A stretch of DNA of 64,000 bases, taken from the NCBI GenBank assembly GCA_017889625.1, contig JAGGAD010000023.1, forward strand, positions 1-64,000, written 5' to 3'. This document shows positions 8,221 to 17,747 of this stretch, in pieces. Source of the DNA: Bacillota bacterium (lineage in GTDB: Bacteria; Bacillota; Negativicutes; Sporomusales; CTSoil-080). The stretch's first letter is position 1. Every line of letters starts with the position of its first letter. Under the pieces are notes generated by a model. That model was not told where the DNA came from, searched no databases, and saw only the letters and a list, made by a program, of their open reading frames with translations. The position numbers and the translations under genes are program-made.

Positions 8221-8265
8221 TACAAAACCCAAGAAATACGGCTCCCGTATTCCTTGGGTTTTGTA
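8221..8265 (-). terminator. Terminator of the flavoprotein gene
   Basis: A long hairpin: TACAAAACCCAAG (8221-8233) pairs perfectly with 8253-8265, with an inner ATACGG/CCGTAT stem. Confidence 0.85.
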
Positions 8266-8343
8266 ATTTACAGGATAAAAATTTATTGGACATTAAAAAT
8301 GAGCAATCATCTATCCATAGTATCGTTTGGAATGTTGTTATAC

Positions 8344-9126
8344 TTAGTTACCTTGACGAACCATAAAGTTTTTAATTTTATTTTGGATGATTTTTCTAAA
8401 AAACGATAATTTCAACATAGGCTTAACAAAATGCGGTAACTTTATAAGCTCCTGGTTTGCCTTTTTTTGCGTAGCTTTGTTGATTCGTCCCGATATAACA
8501 AGTTCTTCTCCGGCCTTGCGAAATGCAGCATAGATTTCGTTTAACAACGGATACTCTAAAAGCTTGGCATCATTTTTACCATATCCCGCAATTATTGCTG
8601 ATTTTCGTATTAGGCTACCGATATAAGGCGCATCCATGAAACGGGAATAAGTTTTGAAATAAGAGATTATGTTTTTATGGGTTTCAGTTTCTATATTGTC
8701 CTGACAAATCAAAGTTACAAAAGGCTTAGAACATATTGCTGTATCTATCTGATGAAAAAACAAACCGCTCTTGCTTATATTTAAGTCAGAGCAATTACTG
8801 GTAGACGGATATCGGTCAAGTAAGTTTAGCAATAAACCGGACATGGTAAAAATATATACCGGTGTTCCAAAGATAATGATATCTGCCTGTCTCATCTTTT
8901 CATACACTGTTGCTACATCATCTATACCGTCGAAGATACATTTGAGATAATGGTCAGCCTTTTGACAGGTAAAGCATCCCGTACATCTTTTAATATTCAG
9001 TTCCGATAGAGTAACCGACTCGCATTCACCGCCTGCCCGGATTACCCCCTCAAACAATTTTTCAATCAAGAATTGTGTATAACCATTTTTCCCGCGTTGG
9101 CTTCCGTTGATCGCCAGAACTTTCAA
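8344..9126 (-). CDS. Flavodoxin-fold FMN reductase, iron-sulfur flavoprotein-like
   Basis: A 260-residue protein whose first 180 residues form an NADPH-dependent FMN reductase / flavodoxin-like domain. It has I-N-G-S-Q-R-G-K-N-G-Y-T (phosphate loop), I-K-R-C-T-G-C-F-T-C-Q-K (cysteine cluster, typical of Isf-like flavoproteins) and I-I-F-G-T-P-V-Y-I-F-T-M-S-G. The C-terminal 80 residues are basic and aromatic with no recognised domain, and may contact the membrane. The start at 9126 is ATG after a GAGCTGGTTGAG context, a modest site. Probably an electron-transfer or quinone/nitro-reducing protein; physiological partner unknown. Confidence 0.8.
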   Translation of the reverse strand: MKVLAINGSQRGKNGYTQFLIEKLFEGVIRAGGECESVTLSELNIKRCTGCFTCQKADHYLKCIFDGIDDVATVYEKMRQADIIIFGTPVYIFTMSGLLLNLLDRYPSTSNCSDLNISKSGLFFHQIDTAICSKPFVTLICQDNIETETHKNIISYFKTYSRFMDAPYIGSLIRKSAIIAGYGKNDAKLLEYPLLNEIYAAFRKAGEELVISGRINKATQKKANQELIKLPHFVKPMLKLSFFRKIIQNKIKNFMVRQGN

Positions 9127-9682
9127 CTCAACCAGCTCCGATCTGCTTGTTTTTTCTTTGTGATTAATAAGCTTATGCTTATTATAGTGAAGTTATGGAA
9201 GCTTTTCCAGAAACTTTACTGGTGTGACGAAAATTGTGCTGGCTTAGTTGTTAAAAAAAGGTCAGGCCTATGAAGAATAGCAATTATAGCAAAAAGCAAT
9301 TGATACATAGTGTAGTTTTCTTGTAAATGCATCGCCACAAGATACTCAATCGATAGAAAAGGCTAAAACCTGCATTCGAGCCTTAGGTAGTACTATCTAA
9401 AAAATGACCAGTGAGAGTGAGCTATCTGGTCATTTTTTATTAATATTTATAAGTAACGCCGAAATCTAACTCTTTAGCGGTGGCGCTCTAAGCTGGATAT
9501 GGATAATTCAGCAGTGTAACCAATAGTTACAGAAATATTATGGTTGAATTTATAGGTTGGTGAGAAGTTATTTATTGGATGTTGATTTTGTCCTCTATTT
9601 TTACTAACTTCGACATTGTTCTGAAGGACTTGTCGAAAAGATGTCGAAAACTAGTGCTAATATTCTACGTGGGGGGAAAAAA
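9127..9682. other. 556-base gap with a cryptic plus-strand terminator
   Basis: No convincing gene. It contains a small dyad AATAAGC/GCTTATT near 9170-9184, a hairpin AAGGCT/AGCCTT at about 9359-9384, and a strong hairpin with T-run at 9401-9438. The last implies a plus-strand transcript ends here although no upstream plus-strand gene is visible. Confidence 0.5.
9401..9438 (+). terminator. Orphan terminator
   Basis: AAAATGACCAG (9401-9411) pairs perfectly with CTGGTCATTTT (9426-9436), followed by TTT. No annotated plus-strand gene ends before it. Confidence 0.75.
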
Positions 9683-11656
9683 ATGAAAAGTATCCAAGCG
9701 AAGTTAACAGTAACTATTCTCGTTATTTTTTGTGTGGCCCTTGGTACTCTAGGGGGCTTAAACTATTGGAAAGCAAGAAATATTATTCTGGATGATGTTA
9801 GTATTAGCATGAGTAAAGAAGCACAAATTTCTTCTGAGTTTATTTCCCATTGGATAAAGAAAAACCAGGCCGAAATCTCGGGGCTTACGGCAGCTCCAGC
9901 GATTCAAGGCGGAAACAAAGCGGAAATTGCGGCTTTTCTTGCTAATGTGCTCAAGGATAATAATACTTTTCAAGGCATTACATATGCCACGCCAGATGGA
10001 AATTATATTAATTCGTTTGGGTTAACGGGAAATATCAGTCAGCGTGTTTATTTTCAAAAAGCGATAAAGGGCGAGTCGACTATTTCTGATCCAATAGTGT
10101 CCAAGGAAAAGGGCAATATGATTATAAATGTAGCGGTACCGGTTAAGACTAACGGCAATGTGACGGGAATATTATCTGGGCAAATTAGTTTGGAGGATAC
10201 GATTAAGCAAGTCGCGTCGATAAAGGTTGGTCAGACGGGATATGCCTATGTGGTGCAGGATGATGGCTTAATTATCATGCATCCTGATAAAGAAAAGGTT
10301 ATGAAGGACAATGTTCTAACTAACGAAACCTTTACGAAATCAACCAAGGCCGTAAATGAGCGTATCGCTAGGGGCGAGACGGGGGCGGACAGCTATGATT
10401 ATCAGGGGATTAAAAAGATGGCGGCCTTTGCTCCAATCGAAGGAACTAGCTGGTCGTTGTCGCTGAATGTTCCGCTGGATGAGGTTACCGGGGTAATGTC
10501 AAGCTTTTCGACAATATCCCTCGTTACGACGATCGCGATGTTGGTTGTAGCCGGGCTTTTCATTGCCTGGTACGCTCGTCGCATTGCCAGACCTATTCAG
10601 GCATTGGAAAAAGCGGCTAACCTTATTGCCGCGGGCGAGCTTACTCAAGTAAGCTTGGATATTAATTCCAATGATGAAATTGGTCGGCTGGGGCACAGCT
10701 TTGGCAAGATGGCAGAAAACTTGCGGGCTTTGATTCAAAAAATTCTTGGGGCTACCCACCAAGTCGCGGCATCATCGGAAGAACTCACCGCTAACGCTGA
10801 GCAGACGGCACAAGCGGCAAATCAGGTAGCGCAGACGATTACTGATGTGGCCGATGGAGCAGAAAACCAGCTAAAAGCAGTGGATGATACGTTTAAGGTT
10901 ATTCAACAAATGTCGGCGGGTGTACAGCAAATCGTGGACAATACCCATAGCGTAGCCGAAACTTCAAACCAATCAGCTGAAGCGGCCCAAGCGGGTGGTA
11001 AGGCGGTAGAAAAAGCAATAGCGCAAATGAGTTCTATTGAACAAACGGTAACCAGATCAGCGCAGGTGGTGACAAAGCTTGGCGAGCGGTCCAAGGAAAT
11101 TGGCCAAATTGTTGATACTATAGCTGGTATTGCCGGGCAGACCAATCTTTTGGCGCTTAATGCCGCTATCGAAGCAGCTCGGGCCGGGGAACAGGGCCGC
11201 GGTTTCGCGGTGGTGGCTGAAGAGGTAAGGAAACTTGCTGAACAGTCTCAAGATGCGGCAAAACAAATTGCTTCATTGATTACTGAAGTTCAGAAAGATA
11301 CTGGTGATGCTGTAACGGCTATGACTGAGGGAACTAAAGAAGTGCAAATTGGTACGGAAGTAGTAAATGATGCCGGGCAAACTTTCCTCAAAATCACGGA
11401 ACTGTTTAATAAGGTATCTTCTCAAATAACGGATATTTCATCTGCTGTCCAGCAAATGTCAATTGGAACGCAACAGATTGTGTCAGCTGTCCAGATGATT
11501 GATAATATAAGTAAAGAGGCGGCTAGTCAATCGCAGACGGTTTCTGCGGCTACGGAAGAACAGTCGGCAACGATGGAGGAAATTGCATCATCAAGCCAGG
11601 CGTTAGCAAAAATGGCTGAAGAACTCACTGAGGCGGTAAGCGAATTTAAGGTTTAA
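9683..11656 (+). CDS. Methyl-accepting chemotaxis protein with dCache sensor
   Basis: A 657-residue receptor. An N-terminal transmembrane helix (about 8-30) is followed by a double-Cache extracytoplasmic domain (about 35-275; [15 protein letters not shown] and [16 protein letters not shown] are typical), a second helix, HAMP, and a long coiled-coil signalling domain. The hairpin tip has [20 protein letters not shown]. dCache domains usually bind amino acids or other small organic ligands. ATG 9683 follows GGGGGG; a start 14 codons upstream lacks a site. Monocistronic, with a terminator at 11728-11767. Confidence 0.93.
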   Translation: MKSIQAKLTVTILVIFCVALGTLGGLNYWKARNIILDDVSISMSKEAQISSEFISHWIKKNQAEISGLTAAPAIQGGNKAEIAAFLANVLKDNNTFQGITYATPDGNYINSFGLTGNISQRVYFQKAIKGESTISDPIVSKEKGNMIINVAVPVKTNGNVTGILSGQISLEDTIKQVASIKVGQTGYAYVVQDDGLIIMHPDKEKVMKDNVLTNETFTKSTKAVNERIARGETGADSYDYQGIKKMAAFAPIEGTSWSLSLNVPLDEVTGVMSSFSTISLVTTIAMLVVAGLFIAWYARRIARPIQALEKAANLIAAGELTQVSLDINSNDEIGRLGHSFGKMAENLRALIQKILGATHQVAASSEELTANAEQTAQAANQVAQTITDVADGAENQLKAVDDTFKVIQQMSAGVQQIVDNTHSVAETSNQSAEAAQAGGKAVEKAIAQMSSIEQTVTRSAQVVTKLGERSKEIGQIVDTIAGIAGQTNLLALNAAIEAARAGEQGRGFAVVAEEVRKLAEQSQDAAKQIASLITEVQKDTGDAVTAMTEGTKEVQIGTEVVNDAGQTFLKITELFNKVSSQITDISSAVQQMSIGTQQIVSAVQMIDNISKEAASQSQTVSAATEEQSATMEEIASSSQALAKMAEELTEAVSEFKV

Positions 11657-11727
11657 GAAGTTATATAAGGTTTATATAATATAGCAGTGAAAGAAGAGCG
11701 TTGAGCGGTTGCTTATTGTTTTTAGCG

Positions 11728-11767
11728 AGTCCCTACTAACCTATTGCAGGCATAGTAGGGGCTTTTT
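11728..11767 (+). terminator. Terminator of the dCache receptor gene
   Basis: AGTCCCTACTA (11728-11738) pairs with TAGTAGGGGCT (11753-11763), then a T-run. Confidence 0.85.
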
Positions 11768-11801
11768 GCTGTACGGATGCCGAAAGGTTTTGTTATCACT
11801 A

Positions 11802-11844
11802 TTGACATTAAATGCTAGTATAAGTATAATTTGACTTAAGTCAA
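11802..11844 (+). promoter_or_regulatory. Consensus promoter with a palindromic operator at +1
   Basis: TTGACA (11802-11807), a 17-base spacer and TATAAT (11825-11830) form a perfect vegetative promoter. Immediately after the -10 lies the 14-base perfect palindrome TTGACTTAAGTCAA (11831-11844), where a repressor would block initiation. The TetR encoded at 13215 in the same unit is the obvious candidate. The leader to the first gene is about 130 bases. Confidence 0.7.
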
Positions 11845-11967
11845 TTAATAACAAATGAAGCGGGCTATCCAATGCAGGGCGGTTCGGAGAATTCACGTTG
11901 AGAGTTGTTTATAATGGGTTCTTACGGAAACATGTAGTTGCAGATAATCTAGTAAAGAGAAAAGTAG

Positions 11968-13119
11968 GTGATCCCCATTTGTAGACAAGTGCAACAAGTT
12001 CTTATAGTTTCGGCCTCGGTTGGGGCTGGGCATGATCAGGCGGGGTATGCGCTAAAAACGGAGATTGGTAAGCGCTATCCGCTGGTTCGAACTGAATTTA
12101 TCGACTTTATGGACAGCAAATATACTTTTAATAATTTATTGAAGGAAGTCTATCTGGAGATGCTGGAATGTGCCCCTAGTTTGTACAACTTCATGTACCA
12201 GATTGCAGCACGGCCCGGCAATGCCCGACTTAATACTAAATATGCTTTATTCAAGATTATGCAGCATCATATGGAGGAGCTGTTTTCTCAGTACCAGCCT
12301 GATTTAGTGATTTTTACGCATCCTTTTCCCTGCGGTGCGGCTGCGCGCATCCGTCGCAAAGGTGGCTGTGCGATACCGCTTGCGGCTGTCGTCACCGATT
12401 TTTCCTTCCATGATATGTGGTGTTTTCATGAGGTCGACGAATATTTTGTGGCTACCAAGGAATTGCGACAGGCATTGGCAGGCCGTGGTATGCCCAACTG
12501 TCGGGTTCATGTTACCGGTATTCCGGTACGGTCGGGGTTCGGACTAACTGGGGATGCAACGGTTAGTCGCCAAAAATGGGGTCTGAGTGCCGATAAGCCG
12601 ATCGTATTACTTATGGGCGGCGGTCTTGGTCTTGGCGCGATTGAAGAAGCGGTGCTTAGTGTAGATGAACTGAAGCAGCCGGTACAGGCAGTAGTCGTTG
12701 CCGGTAAAAATGTCAGCTTGTTTGATTCGCTCCAGAATGTTGCGGGTCAAATGCAGCAGTCGGTTAAGGTGTTTGGTTTTGTAGATAACATACCCGAACT
12801 GATGGCGGTGGCTGATATTCTTATTACAAAGCCAGGAGGTTTGACGGTCAGTGAAGCTATGGCAGTTGGAGTGCCCATGGTCTTTTATAGACCGCTTCCC
12901 GGACAGGAGGAAGCCAATTCCCGTTATATGACTTCGCGCGGTATTGCCATTGAGGCAGTTTCTCGCAGCCAGTTAATTACGACGCTTGAAAAGCTTTTAG
13001 CCCAGCCGCAACAATTGCAGATGTTGCGGGAACGCTCGCTGAAGTTAGGCCATCCACAGTCTTCAACCCATATCATTGATATTCTTAATTCTAGGATTGG
13101 TCCTTTTGCCAGCTTTTGA
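11968..13119 (+). CDS. GT28 diacylglycerol glycosyltransferase (MGDG synthase/UgtP type)
   Basis: A 383-residue GT-B glycosyltransferase. The N-terminal half has V-S-A-S-V-G-A-G-H-D-Q-A, the acceptor-side loop of MGDG synthases and UgtP. The C-terminal half has the nucleotide-sugar site L-L-M-G-G-G-L-G-L-G and K-P-G-G-L-T-V-S-E-A-M-A-V-G-V-P. Members add glucose or galactose to diacylglycerol at the inner face of the membrane. The assigned GTG 11968 lacks an ideal ribosome site: AGGTGAT overlaps it and would better fit an unusual ATT at 11977, so the start is uncertain by a few codons. It heads a lipid-related set with a TetR gene and a methyltransferase gene. Confidence 0.82.
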   Translation: MIPICRQVQQVLIVSASVGAGHDQAGYALKTEIGKRYPLVRTEFIDFMDSKYTFNNLLKEVYLEMLECAPSLYNFMYQIAARPGNARLNTKYALFKIMQHHMEELFSQYQPDLVIFTHPFPCGAAARIRRKGGCAIPLAAVVTDFSFHDMWCFHEVDEYFVATKELRQALAGRGMPNCRVHVTGIPVRSGFGLTGDATVSRQKWGLSADKPIVLLMGGGLGLGAIEEAVLSVDELKQPVQAVVVAGKNVSLFDSLQNVAGQMQQSVKVFGFVDNIPELMAVADILITKPGGLTVSEAMAVGVPMVFYRPLPGQEEANSRYMTSRGIAIEAVSRSQLITTLEKLLAQPQQLQMLRERSLKLGHPQSSTHIIDILNSRIGPFASF

Positions 13120-13214
13120 CTAAGTGATTTAGGCCGAGACGACTAGATAATCACGCAAAAATCTGGATTAAGATAGCTGGGCGTTACTGAAGTTAAATTA
13201 TTGGAGTGATTAGT

Positions 13215-13853
13215 ATGGCAAGACCACCACAGGATCCCCGAATTCGCATAAAAGAGATATTGGATGCGGCTGAGAGTTTATTTTATGAACATGGCTATCA
13301 ACAAACGATGATTAGTGATATTGTAAAAAGGATTGGGGTAGCGCAGGGAACTTTTTATTATTATTTCTCCTCAAAAGAAGAGATTATCGAAGCCTTAATT
13401 AATCGTAACTTATTAAATATTAGTACTGAAATTGATAAAACGATTTATGCGAAGAATATTACGCTTTCGCACAAAATTGAATTGGTGGTAAATAGTTTAT
13501 TTAATGCGCTTCATCACGAGAAAGGCCTGGTGCTGGGGTATTTATATAATGACCAATCAATTCTTCTTATGGACAAGTTATTCCGTCAGGCTAAGAAGTT
13601 ACTTACGCCTTATCTGTGTGACATTATTGAAGAAGGCAATAGCAAAGCTACTTTTAAAGATGCGCAGCCCAAAGCATCTTTAGCGTTTATCTTGGCAATC
13701 ATTCAATGTTATATTGAGGCTATTTATGAAAAAGAGCCAGCGGAAATTTTGACCTATAAATGGACTGTGGCCAAGGAACTGATTGAAAATGTGTTGGGAA
13801 TAGCGAAAGGAAGTTTGGACCTTGCGACAGTCCCGTTAGTTGATGGAAACTAA
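13215..13853 (+). CDS. TetR/AcrR-family regulator
   Basis: A 212-residue repressor-type protein. The helix-turn-helix spans about residues 10-57 (I-L-D-A-A-E-S-L-F-Y-E-H-G-Y, then V-A-Q-G-T-F-Y-Y-Y-F-S-S-K-E-E), and the remainder is an all-helical ligand domain. ATG 13215 has GGAGTG five bases upstream. It sits between the glycosyltransferase and methyltransferase genes, all on the same strand. Control of the shared promoter at 11802 through its 14-base palindrome is a reasonable inference. The ligand is unknown; fatty-acid or lipid signals would fit the neighbours. Confidence 0.85.
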   Translation: MARPPQDPRIRIKEILDAAESLFYEHGYQQTMISDIVKRIGVAQGTFYYYFSSKEEIIEALINRNLLNISTEIDKTIYAKNITLSHKIELVVNSLFNALHHEKGLVLGYLYNDQSILLMDKLFRQAKKLLTPYLCDIIEEGNSKATFKDAQPKASLAFILAIIQCYIEAIYEKEPAEILTYKWTVAKELIENVLGIAKGSLDLATVPLVDGN

Positions 13854-13893
13854 CCGGTACTAAAGTCTAATAAGAATAAATGAGGAAACCGAT

Positions 13894-14454
13894 ATGATAA
13901 GCGAAGCGCTTTTTGTGCAAAGATTTATTAAGCAACCGAAAAAAATTGGCAGCATCGTTCCGAGTTCATCATTTTTAACGAGAAAAATGTTAGAAACGCT
14001 GCCATGGGGTAATCTGGAAACTATTGTTGAATTGGGGGCTGGGACGGGAGTATTTACCGACTATATTGCTCGTAATAAACGGGAAGATTGCCGGGTGTTT
14101 TTAATTGAACAAGATGCAAAAATGTGTGAAGCATTACAAGGTCGTTTTCCCGAGTTTTATTTGGGTACGCAAGCGGAGCGGCTTTCTCAGTTGTTGTATA
14201 AATATGATATAGAGAAAGTTGATTGTATTATATCGGGGTTGCCTTTTGCAATGTTTTCTAAAGAACTGCAGAATCAAATTATGCATGAGGTTACTATTTC
14301 TTTAAAATCGAACGGCATTTTTATGGCATTTCAATATTCTTTGCACATGAAAAAGACATTTTCTAATTGTTTTAGCAAAGTAACCATAGGTTTTGAACCA
14401 TTAAACTTTCCGCCGGCTTTTGTGTATTGTTGCCGGTTCCCGCAAAAATGTTAG
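13894..14454 (+). CDS. SAM methyltransferase, phospholipid N-methyltransferase-like
   Basis: A 186-residue class I SAM-dependent methyltransferase. Motif I is V-E-L-G-A-G-T-G-V-F-T at about residues 46-56; the acidic residue ending strand 2 is in F-L-I-E-Q-D; and I-S-G-L-P-F-A replaces the catalytic N/D-P-P-Y-type motif. The opening F-V-Q-R-F-I-K-Q-P-K-K-I-G-S-I-V-P-S-S matches the COG3963 group (PmtA-like phospholipid N-methyltransferases, also rRNA dimethylase-like). ATG 13894 follows GAGGAAACC. It is the last gene of the lipid-related set, so a phospholipid headgroup substrate is plausible but not proven. Confidence 0.75.
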   Translation: MISEALFVQRFIKQPKKIGSIVPSSSFLTRKMLETLPWGNLETIVELGAGTGVFTDYIARNKREDCRVFLIEQDAKMCEALQGRFPEFYLGTQAERLSQLLYKYDIEKVDCIISGLPFAMFSKELQNQIMHEVTISLKSNGIFMAFQYSLHMKKTFSNCFSKVTIGFEPLNFPPAFVYCCRFPQKC

Positions 14455-14547
14455 GGGGCAAAAAGCCATGCCAGCAAAGCGGTTGACATATAATAATTAT
14501 GCCAGTAAGCAAAGCGTGGGTTTACGGGGAAGGGATGATCCCGGAAT

Positions 14548-14596
14548 AAAAAACGAGAGCCAGCCAGGTGTAAACCAGTGCTAGTTCTCGTTTTTT
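14548..14596. terminator. Bidirectional terminator between converging genes
   Basis: AAAAAACGAGA (14548-14558) pairs perfectly with TCTCGTTTTTT (14586-14596). It lies between the plus-strand methyltransferase gene and the 3' end of the minus-strand chemotaxis receptor gene. Confidence 0.85.
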
Positions 14597-14678
14597 ATAT
14601 TTAATTATTACTAATTGGCAGTGGGTTCAGTTTTGTTTAGATACTATTTTTTGCAGAAGAAGTTTTAATTGGCTGTTT

Positions 14679-16394
14679 CTATAATTTAAACTTACTCACA
14701 GCTTCCTTAAGATCCATAGATAGACTGGCTAAGGATTGGCTGGCGGAGGCGATTTCCTGCATGGAGGCCGATTGCTCTTCGGTAGCAGCTGATATCGTTT
14801 GGGTTTCGCCCGAGGCTTTTTTGCTTAGTTCATCAATTTGGTTTACGGCGCCAACAATCTGTTGACTGTTAGCAGCCATATTTTCAATTGCGGTTGATAT
14901 TTCTTTAATTTGGTGGGACACTTGGTTGATTAGGGTCGCGATTTCATTAAAGGCTTTGCCGGAAACGGTAACTATTTCTGCGCCCAACTTAACTTCCTGC
15001 GTGCCTTCGCCCATGGCGGCTACGGCTTTGACGGTATCGTTCTGGATTTCGCCAATGAGTGAAGCGATTTGCTCGGTTGCTCCCTGAGATTGCTCGGCTA
15101 ATTTGCGTACTTCTTCGGCCACTACGGCAAAACCGCGGCCTTGTTCGCCGGCCCGGGCTGCTTCAATAGCGGCATTGAGAGCTAACAAGTTCGTCTGGCT
15201 GGCAATGCCCGAAATAGTCTCGACAATCTGACCGATTTCTTTAGAGCGTTCGCCAAGTTTGGTGACTACTTCGGCCGAGGCGGTAACGGCCTTTTCGACT
15301 TGGGACATTTGATTTATCGCTTTATCCGCGGCTTGATTGCCTGCGGTTGCCTTGTCAACGGCTAAAGCAGATTGGTCGGCAACTTCATTGGCATTGGCGG
15401 CAATTTGTTGGATGCCAGCCGACATATCCTGGATTACCGAAGTGGTATTGTTGGCGGCAGCCAATTGATTATCCATGCTTTGAGCAACTTCGGTAATCGA
15501 GCCGGCTACTTGGTTTGCCGCTTGGGCCGACTGTTCAGCGCTGGCGGTCAATTCTTCAGAAGATGATGCGACCTGCTCGGATGAATCATTTATCTGTTTC
15601 ATTAGGGTTCGGAGACTAGTACGCATATTGACCAAAGCATCAGCTAATTGCCCAAGCTCATCCCGGCTCAGCAACTTTCGCGGCTTGTCCCGGAAATCGC
15701 CGGAGGCAAGGTCTTTACACATTGCTACCATTAAGCCTAAAGGATGCGTGATGGCTTTGGCAATAAAGTAACCGCAAATTCCCAATACCAAAAAACCGGC
15801 CAGGTTAATAAAAATAGTGATGATACCGATTGTATTAAAGCGAGTTTCATTATTGCTATTGATCTCTGAGGCTGATTTGGCCAAATATTGACTCAGCTCG
15901 CGCAAATTATCCGCAAGCGCATTTGCATCCGCTGATACTTGACTTGTATACAACGCATACGCCTCAGCATTTTTATTCTGTAGTGCTAACGCAACAACTT
16001 TGTCCCGCCCATCATTGTATTGATTACCGGACATTGCTACTTTCTGCAAGATTTGCCGCGTTTTCGAATCTAGATTACATTGTTCTAGAGTATCAAGATT
16101 TTCTTTGGTTTTTGTAGAGCGATCATCGATAAGCTGTTTTAGTTCTTGATTTTTCGCCGGATCGGTTGTAAGCATGAGTTCTAGTACGGCACCATTCATC
16201 GTTCTAACATAAGTTCGTGCTTCACTGGCAAATTCAATCGGTCGTAATTGATCAGTGTACATAGTATTCATATCGGTATGTAAAGCATTCTGAAAAAGGT
16301 ACCCATTAATGCTGACCGCAAGCAGTATGATAAATGCTAAAAGTAACAGACTGCCAAGTTTATAGGCCATTTTTGCATTTCGAAACCAATTCAT
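14679..16394 (-). CDS. Methyl-accepting chemotaxis protein with four-helix-bundle sensor
   Basis: A 571-residue receptor. A transmembrane helix (about 12-30) leads to a helical extracytoplasmic domain (about 32-190) with the 4HB_MCP character: [17 protein letters not shown] and repeated Asn/Lys/Asp-rich helices. A second helix, HAMP (about 215-270) and the signalling coiled coil with the usual [20 protein letters not shown] tip follow. The ribosome site on the minus strand is AGGAGC. The cytoplasmic half is nearly the same as the receptors at 9683 and 37020, showing recent common origin or gene conversion. Confidence 0.92.
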   Translation of the reverse strand: MNWFRNAKMAYKLGSLLLLAFIILLAVSINGYLFQNALHTDMNTMYTDQLRPIEFASEARTYVRTMNGAVLELMLTTDPAKNQELKQLIDDRSTKTKENLDTLEQCNLDSKTRQILQKVAMSGNQYNDGRDKVVALALQNKNAEAYALYTSQVSADANALADNLRELSQYLAKSASEINSNNETRFNTIGIITIFINLAGFLVLGICGYFIAKAITHPLGLMVAMCKDLASGDFRDKPRKLLSRDELGQLADALVNMRTSLRTLMKQINDSSEQVASSSEELTASAEQSAQAANQVAGSITEVAQSMDNQLAAANNTTSVIQDMSAGIQQIAANANEVADQSALAVDKATAGNQAADKAINQMSQVEKAVTASAEVVTKLGERSKEIGQIVETISGIASQTNLLALNAAIEAARAGEQGRGFAVVAEEVRKLAEQSQGATEQIASLIGEIQNDTVKAVAAMGEGTQEVKLGAEIVTVSGKAFNEIATLINQVSHQIKEISTAIENMAANSQQIVGAVNQIDELSKKASGETQTISAATEEQSASMQEIASASQSLASLSMDLKEAVSKFKL

Positions 16395-16446
16395 AAATCA
16401 AGCTCCTATCTATACTTTTTTTATACAAAATTGCGAAAAATGTCAC

Positions 16447-16479
16447 AATTGTCGTATTCTTACATTATACGACACAATT
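16447..16479 (-). promoter_or_regulatory. Imperfect dyad and TATAAT upstream of the receptor gene
   Basis: AATTGTCGTAT (16447-16457) and ATACGACACAATT (16467-16479) form an imperfect inverted repeat. On the minus strand it encloses a TATAAT (16469-16464) about 70 bases before the receptor start. A promoter with an operator is plausible; no good -35 is seen. Confidence 0.35.
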
Positions 16480-16600
16480 CGCATATGTGAAAATATTTTA
16501 TCATTATTTTGGCGTTGTTACTAGTAAGATTTAAATGTTAAAGTTTACTACAAGCTTAATTTTCTTACGGTTGAGGGTAACGGTACGGATATAAGGTATA

Positions 16601-16695
16601 AGTATATTTCGATCGCTAAATAATATTGATGAGAGTTGTTTGAAGGTAAAATAGGCAGTACTAGGCTTCGATGGCCTTGGTACGGCCCTATTTTT
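16601..16695 (+). repeat. Intergenic element, copy A, ending in a hairpin
   Basis: This noncoding stretch matches 52937-53027 closely: shared AGTATATTTCG, AAATAAT, GATGAGAGTT, ATAGGCAGTAC and AGGCTTCG blocks in the same order. It ends in a bulged hairpin (GGC-GTAC-AGGC against GCCT-GTAC-GCC, about 16654-16687) and a T-run. Stem changes between copies are mostly on the 3' arm and keep pairing, as expected for a structured RNA. It ends before the promoter of the next gene, so it may be a separate small RNA or a mobile repeat. Confidence 0.6.
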
Positions 16696-16750
16696 GTTGT
16701 GGCTGGCGGGGCTGTCAGTAGAACCGTCCTGGTGACATGCATTTTAGTTG

Positions 16751-16805
16751 TTGACGGGAATGATAAAATATGTAATAAATTAAATATACATACCCGTTGG
16801 TATTC
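16751..16805 (+). promoter_or_regulatory. Promoter of the first duplicated tetR gene
   Basis: TTGACG (16751-16756) and AATAAA 17 bases later match, nearly base for base, the promoter of the second copy at 17748. An ACATACC half-site follows, but the second arm of the dyad is degraded compared with copy 2. Confidence 0.5.
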
Positions 16806-16823
16806 TGGAGGTTGGAAAGATAT

Positions 16824-17411
16824 ATGAGAAAAGATGAGATTATTAAGGTTACTTTGCGGTTATTTCTTTCACGAGGGTATCGTAATGTTTCGCTTAACGA
16901 TGTAGCCGATGAAATTGGAATAACGAAGGGCGGGATATACCATTATTTTAGAAGCAAAGAAGATTTGTTAAGTCAAGCGGCTGAATTCCTTTTTGAGCAC
17001 ATTAAAGCAAAGCACATAGCGTTATTTAATAATGATAAAAGTTTGCGTGAAATATTAATGGAGATCCTTAGAGATAAAGAGGTAGAAAGGTATATTAACA
17101 ATTTAATTGGTCTTGAACATCATGAGACTTTTAATGATGAATGGGGGCTATTATTTGAAATTATAACGCTTTGTCCCGATATGCTCCAACGCTTGGAAAG
17201 AGACAATTTAGAAGTAAAGGATGTTATAAAAGAAAAGTTGCGAAAGTTAATAGATAAAGGAGAAATGAGAGCAGATGTTGAGGTGAATGCAACATCTACG
17301 ATTATATTTACGATTATGATGGGGCGGAGAACACTACCGTTCCAATATGTGGATCAAAACGAAAGAGAACAAATTGTGGAGAATTTCTGTAAAATGGTTA
17401 GTAAGGGGTGA
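16824..17411 (+). CDS. TetR-family regulator, first of a duplicated pair
   Basis: A 195-residue TetR protein. The helix-turn-helix spans residues 1-48 (R-K-D-E-I-I-K-V-T-L-R-L-F, then I-T-K-G-G-I-Y-H-Y-F-R-S-K-E-D-L-L), and the C-terminal half is helical. It is clearly paralogous to the protein at 17823-18398, sharing nearly the whole N-terminal domain and the C-terminal E-R/A-x-E-Q-I-V-E-N-x-C-K-M-V-S. ATG 16824 follows GGAGGTTGGAAAG. A degenerate copy of the tolC start lies behind it (17479), so this gene was part of a duplicated tetR-tolC unit. It may still regulate the pump or have acquired another ligand. Confidence 0.85.
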   Translation: MRKDEIIKVTLRLFLSRGYRNVSLNDVADEIGITKGGIYHYFRSKEDLLSQAAEFLFEHIKAKHIALFNNDKSLREILMEILRDKEVERYINNLIGLEHHETFNDEWGLLFEIITLCPDMLQRLERDNLEVKDVIKEKLRKLIDKGEMRADVEVNATSTIIFTIMMGRRTLPFQYVDQNEREQIVENFCKMVSKG

Positions 17412-17478
17412 AACGGAAAAGGTTGGCGATGAAACCATAGTTAAAACTACATTTTAAAGATTGGAAATAGGAGGATCC

Positions 17479-17540
17479 GTGTGCCGACAATCTATTTTAT
17501 AACTTATGGCATTTGTTAGAGGAGCATTTGGTTGTCGAAA
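17479..17540 (+). pseudogene. Relic of a duplicated tolC 5' end
   Basis: Starting at GTG 17479 behind ATAGGAGG, the codons read M-C-R-Q-S-I-L-stop-L-M-A-F-V. They line up with M-R-Q-R-S-L-L-L-L-G-A-F-V of the intact TolC at 18468, including the ribosome-site context. A TAA replaces codon 8 and the similarity fades after about 60 bases. This is best explained as what remains of a second tolC gene after deletion. Confidence 0.5.
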
Positions 17541-17575
17541 CCGGGGATTTTCTGTTCCTGAGTATTGATAATATG

Positions 17576-17617
17576 AGTCGTAGTATACCAAGATATTGAG
17601 TATACTACGACTTTTTG
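17576..17617 (+). terminator. Terminator after the tolC relic
   Basis: A perfect 13-base stem (17576-17588 and 17600-17612) followed by a T-run. Confidence 0.85.
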
Positions 17618-17747
17618 TATAGTAAAACTGTCTGTGACATATTATGGTTACTAGTTTTTGCTGTAATCATTGTAAGTCAACGGGGTTAGTAGACGCAGGT
17701 TATAAAGAAAAATAATGATATGATCCTTGGGGGAAAAAATTTAGCTG

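Noticed and set aside
9073-9273. A 66-codon plus-strand frame overlapping the flavoprotein gene start.
   Set aside because: Antisense to a clear gene for its first third, no ribosome site and no recognisable protein character.
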